From NCBI GenBank assembly GCA_016177865.1, contig JACOUJ010000135.1, forward strand, positions 1 to 5,765: a stretch of 5,765 nt of DNA. The letters run 5' to 3'. Below, one piece after another: positions 1 through 5,262 of this stretch. Source of the stretch: Candidatus Rokuibacteriota bacterium. GTDB taxonomy: Bacteria; Methylomirabilota; Methylomirabilia; Rokubacteriales; JACOUJ01. Positions within the stretch are counted from its first letter, which is position 1. Every line of letters starts with the position of its first letter. Below the pieces are notes generated by a model. That model was not told where the DNA came from. It was given only the letters and a program-made list of their open reading frames with translations, and did not search any database. The position numbers were made by a program, and so were the translations under genes.

Positions 1-942
1 AAAGACTCGGAGCGCTACTTTGCCCTCCTGAAGGTCGAGGCGATCAACTTCGAGCCCCCCGAGGCCGCCCGGGAGAAGATCCTCTTCGACAACCTGACCC
101 CCCTCTACCCGATGGAGCAGATCAATCTGGAGCACAACCCGGATGAGCTGACGACCCGGGTGATGGATCTCCTGACGCCTGTCGGCAAGGGGCAGCGCGG
201 GCTCATCGTGGCCGCCCCCCGAACCGGCAAGACCATGCTCCTCCAGAATATTGCGAACGCCATCGCGATCAATCACCCCGAGGTCTATTTGATCGTCCTC
301 CTGATTGACGAGCGGCCGGAGGAGGTCACGGATATGCAGCGCTCGGTTCGGGGAGAGGTGATCTCCTCCACGTTTGATGAGCCCCCGGCCCGCCACGTGC
401 AGGTGGCGGATATGGTCATTGAGAAGGCCAAGCGGCTCGTGGAGCACAAGAAGGATGTGGTCATCCTCCTCGACTCGATCACGCGCTTTGCGCGGGCGCA
501 CAACGCCGTGATCCCTCCTTCAGGCAAAGTGCTCTCGGGCGGGCTGGATGCCAATGCCCTTCAGCGTCCTCGACGCTTCTTTGCCCAGGCCCGGAACATC
601 GAAGAGGGCGGGTCCTTGACGATCATCGCCACGGCGATCATCGACACCGGCAGCCGGATGGACGACGTCATCTTCGAGGAGTTCAAAGGGACCGGCAACA
701 TGGAGATCCATCTCGACCGCAAACTGATGGACAAGCGGATCTTTCCCACGATCAACATCGAGCAGTCCGGGACGAGGAAGGAAGAGTTGCTCTTGGAAAA
801 GGACGAGCTGCAACGGGTCTGGCTTTTGAGGAAGGCGTTGAGCCAGCTCAATCCCGTCGAGGCCATGGAGCTCCTCCTGGACAAGCTCAAGCTGACCAAG
901 ACGAATAAGGACTTTCTGAACGCGATGAACGCCCTGAGCTAG
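1..942 (+). CDS. rho: Transcription termination factor Rho, 5'-truncated by the window edge
   Basis: Rho is a hexameric RNA-dependent ATPase/helicase that binds C-rich nascent RNA and releases RNA polymerase. The frame is open from base 1 and gives 313 residues. By alignment from memory with E. coli Rho (419 aa), roughly the first 104 residues lie upstream; the ATG at 112 is internal, because the preceding codons already match Rho (ERYFALLKV, NLTPLY). Visible motifs, in partial-protein numbering, are Walker A AAPRTGKT with K77 (E. coli K184), LLIDERPEE with D103/E104/R105 (bicyclomycin-contacting D210/E211/R212), Walker B LLDSITR with D158 (D265), the Q-loop around PPSGKVLSGG, the R-loop DTGSRMDD (R219 in place of E. 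coli K326, conservative), and SGTRKEELL with the arginine finger. The C-terminus is complete, ending at TAG. A 62-base gap separates it from rpmE. Identity is certain; only the N-terminal domain is unseen. Confidence 0.98.
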   Translation, partial: KDSERYFALLKVEAINFEPPEAAREKILFDNLTPLYPMEQINLEHNPDELTTRVMDLLTPVGKGQRGLIVAAPRTGKTMLLQNIANAIAINHPEVYLIVLLIDERPEEVTDMQRSVRGEVISSTFDEPPARHVQVADMVIEKAKRLVEHKKDVVILLDSITRFARAHNAVIPPSGKVLSGGLDANALQRPRRFFAQARNIEEGGSLTIIATAIIDTGSRMDDVIFEEFKGTGNMEIHLDRKLMDKRIFPTINIEQSGTRKEELLLEKDELQRVWLLRKALSQLNPVEAMELLLDKLKLTKTNKDFLNAMNALS

Positions 943-950
943 CGCCGCGA

Positions 951-998
951 AGTTTGCCTTGGTCGAACATCTTGTGATATCGTTAGCTATTCGGGAGG
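951..998 (+). promoter_or_regulatory. AT-rich rho-rpmE gap with the rpmE Shine-Dalgarno and a weak possible promoter
   Basis: This short gap is about 60% A+T in a GC-rich surrounding. GGGAGG at 993-998 lies 6 bases before the GTG at 1005 and is a good ribosome-binding site for rpmE. A poor sigma70-like pair can be drawn: TTGCCT at 954-959 and TATCGT at 978-983, 18 bases apart. It is only a partial consensus match and may be chance. No hairpin with a T-run follows rho, so rho and rpmE may be co-transcribed. The ribosome-binding site is well supported; the promoter is a guess. Confidence 0.3.
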
Positions 999-1004
999 TC
1001 AAGT

Positions 1005-1217
1005 GTGAGGGCGGGGATTCATCCTGAATACGTGGAGACGACGATCACCTGCGCCTGCGGCGAGGTGGTCCACACCCGGTCTACCCGGCCGAGCCTCCGG
1101 GTGGAGATCTGCTCCAAGTGTCATCCCTTCTTTACAGGGAAGCAGAAGCTCGTGGACACGGCGGGGCGGATCGAGCGGTTCCAGCGGAAGTACGGTCGGA
1201 AGAAGAAAGAGGTCTGA
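1005..1217 (+). CDS. rpmE: 50S ribosomal protein L31, zinc-binding (C+) type
   Basis: L31 is a small protein of the large ribosomal subunit that contributes to an intersubunit bridge near the central protuberance. The 70-residue product has the standard length. It shows the family signature IHPEY near the N-terminus (residues 5-9), CACG (C16, C18) and CSKCHPFFTGKQ (C36, C39). These four cysteines are the zinc ligands of the C+ form, as opposed to the cysteine-less paralogue made under zinc limitation. The C-terminus is basic (KYGRKKKEV), as expected for an rRNA-binding tail. The start is GTG at 1005, chosen because GGGAGG sits 6 bases upstream and the frame then aligns with E. coli L31 without extra residues; the overlapping GTG at 1003 is out of frame. 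rho-rpmE adjacency is common in bacteria. Autoregulation by L31 is known in E. coli, but its site is not recognisable here. Confidence 0.97.
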   Translation: MRAGIHPEYVETTITCACGEVVHTRSTRPSLRVEICSKCHPFFTGKQKLVDTAGRIERFQRKYGRKKKEV

Positions 1218-1247
1218 CCCCTTCACCTCCCCCGGACCCCGCAACTC

Positions 1248-1263
1248 GACCCATGGTTGGGTC
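1248..1263 (+). repeat. Perfect 6-bp inverted repeat downstream of rpmE
   Basis: GACCCA (1248-1253) and TGGGTC (1258-1263) form a perfect stem around a TGGT loop, 30 bases after the rpmE stop. The downstream bases are G-rich, not T-rich, so this is not a typical intrinsic terminator on this strand. It could protect the rpmE mRNA 3' end or be part of the larger structured region that follows. Confidence 0.4.
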
Positions 1264-1267
1264 AGGG

Positions 1268-1341
1268 GGTGTCGTCAGGGCCGGCCCTCCGGAGGAACCT
1301 GAGGCGATCGGGCCGAGAAGCCAGAGACACCGTCGGATGAC
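1268..1341 (+). promoter_or_regulatory. Candidate structured RNA region upstream of prfA
   Basis: The rpmE-prfA gap (1218-1419) has no credible gene, but nested complementary segments can be drawn by eye. GGTGTC (1268-1273) pairs with GACACC (1326-1331) as a closing stem. Inside it, TCAGG (1275-1279) pairs with CCTGA (1298-1302), capped by CCGG/CCGG (1281-1284/1289-1292) with a CCCT loop. A second weak arm has GGC/GCC (1303-1305/1320-1322) and TCG/CGA (1308-1310/1314-1316). Together these would make a three-way junction. Two perfect palindromes overlap here, at 1277-1288 and 1286-1295, and GTCAGGG occurs twice (1261-1267, 1274-1280). A terminator-like hairpin follows directly. It does not match a riboswitch or small RNA family I know. 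The pairings are seen in the sequence; that they form and regulate anything is inference. Confidence 0.3.
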
Positions 1342-1380
1342 GAGGGCCTCACTTCCGGAGCGGGGGCCCTCATTCGTTTT
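1342..1380 (+). terminator. Possible intrinsic terminator between rpmE and prfA
   Basis: GAGGGCCTC (1342-1350) pairs with GGGGCCCTC (1363-1371) to give a nine-pair GC-rich stem with one T-G wobble, around a 12-base loop. It is followed by ATTCGTTTT (1372-1380), an interrupted T-tract, and a further pyrimidine-rich stretch at 1391-1404. This could end the rho-rpmE transcript or act as an attenuator ahead of prfA. The T-run is imperfect, so termination efficiency is uncertain. Confidence 0.45.
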
Positions 1381-1419
1381 CCCCGCCACTGCTTTTCTTC
1401 CTTTGAGGGCGATCATCCC

Positions 1420-2496
1420 ATGATGTTTGAGCGACTCCGCCAGCTTGAAGAGCGTTATCACGAGCTGGGACGGCTCTTGGCCGATCCCGCCGTGATCGCG
1501 CAACAGGCGGAGTATGCCCGGTACGCCAAGGCGCGGTCGGAGGTCGAGGAGGTGGTCGAGAGCTTTCAGGCGTATAAGCGCCTCCTGGCACAGATGGGGG
1601 AGGCCAAGCACATTCTGGCCGAAGAGTCGGACCGCGACCTTCGCGAGCTGGCCGAGTTGGAACTGCGAGAACTGAGCGCCAAGGAGGCCCATCTCCAAGA
1701 GGAGCTTCGGCGGCTCCTTCTCCCTCAGGATCCCAACGATGCGAAGAACGTCTTTGTTGAGATCCGTGCCGGGGCCGGAGGAGATGAGGCCGGGCTCTTC
1801 GCCAGTAATCTGGCGCGGATGTACACGAAATATGCGGAGCGCCACGGGTGGCGGGTTGAGGTCATGTCGAGTCACCCGACCGGTGTCGGTGGCTTCAAGG
1901 AGATCATTCTCTTCGTCCAAGGGAAAGGGGCCTGGAGCCGCTTGAAGTTCGAGCGAGGGGTCCATCGGGTCCAGCGAATCCCCGTCACCGAGTCATCGGG
2001 CCGGATCCACACCTCCACCGTCACCGTGGCGGTCCTCCCCGAGGCGGCGGAGGTCGACGTTCAGATTGACGAGACCAAGGATCTCAAGATTGATGTCTAT
2101 CGCTCCTCAGGACCCGGGGGGCAGGGAGTCAACACGACCGACTCGGCCGTTCGGATCACCCATCTCCCGACCGGACTGGTGGTGACGTGCCAGGACGAAC
2201 GCTCGCAGATCAAAAACCGCGCCAAGGCCCTTCGAGTCCTCCGGGCCAGGCTCCTCGAGCAGGCCCAGGAGACCCAACGGGCCCAGATCGCGGCCGATCG
2301 CCGGAGCCAGGTGGGGACGGGGGAGCGAAGCGAGCGGATCCGGACCTACAACTTCCCCCAAGGACGCGTCACGGATCACCGGATCGGCGTCACGCTTCAC
2401 CGCCTCCCGGGCATTCTCGAAGGGGAGCTGGACGAGCTGATTGGGGCCCTCATCACGGGAGAGCAGGCCGAGCGGCTTCAGGAGTTGGCGAGTTGA
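1420..2496 (+). CDS. prfA: Peptide chain release factor 1 (RF1)
   Basis: RF1 recognises UAA and UAG stop codons in the ribosomal A site and triggers hydrolysis of peptidyl-tRNA. The 358 residues match the family length (about 360). The N-terminal helical domain is followed by the PCRF domain with IRAGAGGDEAGLFASNL (about residues 114-130). The stop-codon tripeptide is PVT at 188-190 within VQRIPVTESSGRIHTS; this PxT class identifies RF1, since RF2 has SPF. The catalytic GGQ is at 233-235 within SSGPGGQGVNTTDSA, so Gln235 has the same number as in E. coli. The conserved tail RIRTYNFPQGRVTDHR is present. The ATG at 1420 has GAGGG 10 bases upstream; ATG at 1423 is an alternative but is 13 bases from that site. 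prmC, encoding the enzyme that methylates Gln235, follows directly. AGGAG near the 3' end may serve an alternative prmC start. Confidence 0.98.
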   Translation: MMFERLRQLEERYHELGRLLADPAVIAQQAEYARYAKARSEVEEVVESFQAYKRLLAQMGEAKHILAEESDRDLRELAELELRELSAKEAHLQEELRRLLLPQDPNDAKNVFVEIRAGAGGDEAGLFASNLARMYTKYAERHGWRVEVMSSHPTGVGGFKEIILFVQGKGAWSRLKFERGVHRVQRIPVTESSGRIHTSTVTVAVLPEAAEVDVQIDETKDLKIDVYRSSGPGGQGVNTTDSAVRITHLPTGLVVTCQDERSQIKNRAKALRVLRARLLEQAQETQRAQIAADRRSQVGTGERSERIRTYNFPQGRVTDHRIGVTLHRLPGILEGELDELIGALITGEQAERLQELAS

Positions 2497-2506
2497 AGCT
2501 TGAGGG
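2480..2506 (+). promoter_or_regulatory. Two alternative ribosome-binding sites deciding the prmC start
   Basis: AGGAG at 2480-2484 lies 8 bases before a TTG at 2493, whose last two bases overlap the prfA stop (TTGA). GAGGG at 2502-2506 lies 7 bases before a GTG at 2514. Both are well spaced and in the same frame. I chose GTG because it is a stronger start codon and gives an N-terminus typical of PrmC; the TTG start would add seven residues and couple translation tightly to prfA. Confidence 0.55.
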
Positions 2507-2513
2507 AACGACC

Positions 2514-3374
2514 GTGAACGTCCTGGCGCTCCTTTGTGAAGGGGTGGATCGGCTCGAGGGATCCGGCCTGCCTTCGGCCCGCCATGATGCCGAGCGACTC
2601 CTGGCCTCGCTTCTCGAAACGACCAGGCTCGCTCTCTACCTGGAGCGGGACCGCCTGGTCGCTCCCGAGACGGCGGAGGCGTATCAGGCACTCATTGAGC
2701 GCAGAGCCGGGCGGGAGCCACTTCAGTACCTTCTCGCGGAAGATGAGTTTTGCGGTCTTTCCTTGATGGTGCGGCCGGGGGTGTTCATCCCCCGGCCCGA
2801 GACCGAGCTCCTGGTGGAACGGATCCTGGCTTCTCTCCCGCCAGTGACCGGCCGGGAGCGGTGGGGGGTTGACCTCGGGACCGGGACGGGGTGCATCGCG
2901 TTGGCGCTCTGTCATCATCGGTCCGACCTCAGGATCGTCGCTGTGGATCGCTCGCGTGATGCCGCCCTCCTGGCGCGAGAGAACACGGAGCGCCTCGGTC
3001 TGACAGACCGGGTGGAGATTCGAGAGGGGGATCTCTGGGAGCCGGTCCAGGATCTGCGGGGAAGACTCGAGTTGGTTGTCTCCAATCCCCCGTACATCGC
3101 CCGGGAGCTTTTGCAGGAGCTGCCAGGAGAGGTGCTGGATTACGAGCCCACCCTGGCCCTGGACGGCGGCCACGGCGGGACCGAGTGCCACGAGCGGGTC
3201 ATTCGAGAGGCCCCCTTCTTTCTCGCGCCGGGCGGTCTTCTAGCCATGGAGATTGGCGCCGGGCAGGCCGAGCGGCTTACAGCGGCACTGGCGGCCGCGG
3301 GGGCCTTCGTGGAGATCGCCAGCGTGCCTGACCTCCTGGGGATCCCGCGGGTCCTGACGGCGCGGAGAATCTGA
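2514..3374 (+). CDS. prmC: Release factor glutamine N5-methyltransferase PrmC
   Basis: PrmC uses S-adenosylmethionine to methylate the side-chain amide of the glutamine in the GGQ motif of RF1 and RF2, which raises their activity. From GTG 2514 the product is 286 residues, close to the family norm of about 280. The N-terminal helical substrate-binding domain (residues 1 to about 75) begins MNVLALL and ends near REPLQYL. FIPRPETELLVE (about 92-103) is the usual linker motif. SAM motif I is DLGTGTG at 120-126, the acidic residue after beta-2 is in IVAVDRS, and the catalytic NPPYIA motif starts at 191, where Asn and Pro-Pro-Tyr bind the glutamine amide. The stop TGA (3372-3374) shares one base with the murA ATG. 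The reading frame stays open far upstream inside prfA, but that extension is proline/arginine-rich and not PrmC-like. Confidence 0.96.
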   Translation: MNVLALLCEGVDRLEGSGLPSARHDAERLLASLLETTRLALYLERDRLVAPETAEAYQALIERRAGREPLQYLLAEDEFCGLSLMVRPGVFIPRPETELLVERILASLPPVTGRERWGVDLGTGTGCIALALCHHRSDLRIVAVDRSRDAALLARENTERLGLTDRVEIREGDLWEPVQDLRGRLELVVSNPPYIARELLQELPGEVLDYEPTLALDGGHGGTECHERVIREAPFFLAPGGLLAMEIGAGQAERLTAALAAAGAFVEIASVPDLLGIPRVLTARRI

Positions 3375-4630
3375 TGGCAGCCACGCTCGTCATCGAGGGC
3401 GGCGCCAAGCTCAAGGGAGAGGTCTGGATCTCGGCGGCCAAGAATGCCGCGCTCCCCCAAATGTGCGCCTCCCTCCTCACCGAGGCGCCGCTCATTCTCG
3501 AGAATGTTCCGGATCTGGCCGATGTCGCCACGATCGGAAAACTCCTCGCGGGTCTGGGAACGCGGATCACAGCGGACGGGAGCGGCCGGATGGCCCTGGA
3601 GACGCCAGGACTCGTGGGTCACGAGGCGCCCTACGATCTGGTTTCGACGATGCGGGCCTCGGTGATGGTGCTCGGCCCGCTCGTGGCCCGGAGCGGTCGG
3701 GCGCGGGTGGCCCTCCCGGGCGGATGCGCCATTGGGCTTCGCCCGATCGACCTGCATCTAAAAGGGCTGGCTGCGCTCGGCGCAGAGATTACGCTCAACC
3801 AGGGGTATGTGGAGGCTCAGGCCCAGGGACTCCGCGGGGCCCGAATCCGCTTTGACTTGGTGACCGTCACGGGGACCGAGAACCTGATGATGGCTGCGGT
3901 CTTAGCCGAGGGGACGACCGTGCTGGAGAATGCGGCCCGTGAGCCCGAGGTCGTGGACCTCGCTCATCTCCTGGCCAAGATGGGGGCCAAGATCGAAGGG
4001 GCCGGGAGCGACAGGATCGAGATCGAAGGGGTGAAGGAATTGGGTGGGGCCCAACACCGGATCCTCCCTGACCGGATTGAGGCCGGGACCTACTTGATGG
4101 CCGGCGCGATCACAGGCGGCACCGTCACCGTGCGCGGCGCCATCCGGGATGACATGCCCGCGGTCCTTGCCAAACTCGAAGAGGCGGGGGCCACGCTAGA
4201 GACCGGCAGTGAGTTGGTCCGGGTCGTCGGGCCTGAGCGCCCCCGTCCAACCGATTTTGTGACCGCACCGTTTCCCGGGTTTGCCACCGACATGCAGGCG
4301 CAAATGATGACCCTTCTGGGACTGGCCGATGGGGAAAGCGTCGTCACGGAGACCGTGTTCGAAAACCGCTTCATGCATGTCGCGGAGCTTCGACGGATGG
4401 GAGCGCGGATTGAGACCGAGGGGAACCGAGCCGTGATCCGCGGAGTCGAGCGCTATCTGGGCGCCCCGGTGATGGCCACGGACCTCCGCGCGTCCGCCTC
4501 GTTGGTTCTGGCCGGGCTGGCGGCCACCGGGATCACGGTCGTCTCCCGCGTCTACCACCTGGACCGGGGGTATGAGCGGCTGGAAGAAAAACTCGGGAAG
4601 CTCGGGGCCAGCATTCGGCGGGAGCCATGA
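3374..4630 (+). CDS. murA: UDP-N-acetylglucosamine 1-carboxyvinyltransferase MurA
   Basis: MurA transfers enolpyruvate from phosphoenolpyruvate to UDP-GlcNAc, the first committed step of peptidoglycan synthesis in the cytoplasm. The 418 residues equal the E. coli length within one. Key residues are K23-N24 in the substrate-binding AAKNAALP, the active-loop Cys118 in LPGGCAIGLRPIDLH (E. coli Cys115, the fosfomycin target), R123 (R120), Asp306 in TDMQAQ (D305, general base) and Arg398 in LDRGYERLEEKL (R397). Cys rather than Asp at 118 predicts fosfomycin sensitivity at the target level. Two positions near the N-terminus look less usual: Ala21 where the family has Gly in SGAKN, and Gln29 after ALP where a hydrophobic residue is common. 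GGAG at 3364-3367 is 6 bases before the ATG. The start overlaps the prmC stop by one base, and the stop overlaps the hisG start by four (ATGA). Confidence 0.98.
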   Translation: MAATLVIEGGAKLKGEVWISAAKNAALPQMCASLLTEAPLILENVPDLADVATIGKLLAGLGTRITADGSGRMALETPGLVGHEAPYDLVSTMRASVMVLGPLVARSGRARVALPGGCAIGLRPIDLHLKGLAALGAEITLNQGYVEAQAQGLRGARIRFDLVTVTGTENLMMAAVLAEGTTVLENAAREPEVVDLAHLLAKMGAKIEGAGSDRIEIEGVKELGGAQHRILPDRIEAGTYLMAGAITGGTVTVRGAIRDDMPAVLAKLEEAGATLETGSELVRVVGPERPRPTDFVTAPFPGFATDMQAQMMTLLGLADGESVVTETVFENRFMHVAELRRMGARIETEGNRAVIRGVERYLGAPVMATDLRASASLVLAGLAATGITVVSRVYHLDRGYERLEEKLGKLGASIRREP

Positions 4631-5262
4631 GCGAGATCACGCTGGCCTTGCCGAAAGGACGGCTCTTTCAGCCGGCCGCGGAACTGCTCAGAAAGATGGG
4701 GCTCGACGGGCTCCCCACGGAGGAGACCCGCCGCCTGGTGTTCGCCGATCACGCCCGGCGCTTGCGGTTCCTGGCCCTCAAACCCGTGGACATCCCCACT
4801 TACGTGAGCTACGGCGCGGCCGATCTCGGGATCGTGGGGAAGGATATTCTCCTGGAGCAGGAGCCTGACGTCTACGAGCCGCTGGACCTTCGCTTCGGCT
4901 TTTGCCGCCTTGTGGTGGCTGAACCGAAGGAGCTTTGGGAGCGAGACGATCCGGCAAAGTGGTCATGGGTTCGGGTCGCCACGAAGTACCCGCACGTCAC
5001 CGAGGCCTACTTCGCCGAGAAGGGGATTCAGGTCGAGGTGATCCGACTCGATGGGTCGATCGAGCTGGCTCCGTTGGTGGGGCTCGCTGAACGGATCGTT
5101 GACTTGGTGGCCTCGGGGGAAACGCTCCGGGCCAACGGCCTCGTAGAGGTCGGCGAGATCGCCCAGTCCACGGCCCGGCTCATCGTCAACCGCGCCTCGC
5201 TCAAGACGGAGTACCAAGCGATCCAGGCGCTGATGGACCGGATGCAGGAGGCGCTTGGATGA
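4627..5262 (+). CDS. hisG: ATP phosphoribosyltransferase catalytic subunit, short form (HisG-S)
   Basis: HisG condenses ATP with PRPP to phosphoribosyl-ATP, the first and normally feedback-controlled step of histidine synthesis. The product begins MSEITLALPKGRLFQ, with the family ALPKGRL signature at residues 7-13. GAADLGIVGKD follows near 60-70. The PRPP-binding segment runs from L141-D142-G143 through E146, APLVGLAERIVDL and SGETL to about 167. At 211 residues it ends after the catalytic domains and lacks the roughly 80-residue C-terminal ACT-like regulatory domain of long HisG. Short HisG proteins work as a complex with HisZ, a catalytically inactive histidyl-tRNA-synthetase-like subunit; no hisZ lies in this window. 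The start overlaps the murA stop (ATGA), with GGGAG at 4620-4624 only 2 bases from the ATG, so efficient initiation may depend on coupling. murA-hisG-hisD linkage is also known in beta- and gammaproteobacteria. Confidence 0.97.
   Translation: MSEITLALPKGRLFQPAAELLRKMGLDGLPTEETRRLVFADHARRLRFLALKPVDIPTYVSYGAADLGIVGKDILLEQEPDVYEPLDLRFGFCRLVVAEPKELWERDDPAKWSWVRVATKYPHVTEAYFAEKGIQVEVIRLDGSIELAPLVGLAERIVDLVASGETLRANGLVEVGEIAQSTARLIVNRASLKTEYQAIQALMDRMQEALG

Noticed and set aside
943..1004. Terminator after rho
   Set aside because: No GC-rich hairpin followed by a T-run is visible in this gap.
1317..1331. GAAGCCAGAGACACC resembles the B12-box end of cobalamin riboswitches (AGCCAGGAGACC)
   Set aside because: The match is broken by a base shift, and the upstream conserved cobalamin-core segments are absent. 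The enclosed region is too short for that aptamer, and the downstream genes have no cobalamin link.
1268..1331. Small signal-recognition-particle RNA
   Set aside because: The region has a CAGG-CCGG flavour, but the conserved apical GGAAG-AGCAGCC segment and the long hairpin are missing.
1118..1423. Plus-strand open frame of 101 codons through the rpmE-prfA gap
   Set aside because: It starts inside rpmE in another frame, has no recognisable domain, and its latter part coincides with the inverted repeats and terminator-like hairpin.
1132..1965. Long minus-strand open frame (277 codons) across the rpmE end, the gap and prfA
   Set aside because: It runs antisense to two certain genes, has no recognisable domain, and high GC makes long shadow frames common.
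1420..2496. Release factor 2 instead of release factor 1
   Set aside because: The stop-codon tripeptide is PVT, the RF1 PxT class, not SPF, and there is no programmed frameshift site near the start.
2187..2513. Upstream in-frame extension of prmC inside prfA
   Set aside because: The extra residues are proline/glycine/arginine-rich, unlike any PrmC N-terminus, and they overlap the catalytic C-terminal half of RF1; strong ribosome-binding sites sit at the later starts.
2478..3191. Long minus-strand open frame (237 codons) opposite prmC
   Set aside because: Antisense to a gene with intact PrmC motifs; proline/arginine-rich, low-specificity translation typical of a shadow frame.
3140..3757. Minus-strand open frame (205 codons) opposite prmC/murA
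   Set aside because: Same reasoning: no family motif, no Shine-Dalgarno that stands out, and strong coding on the other strand.
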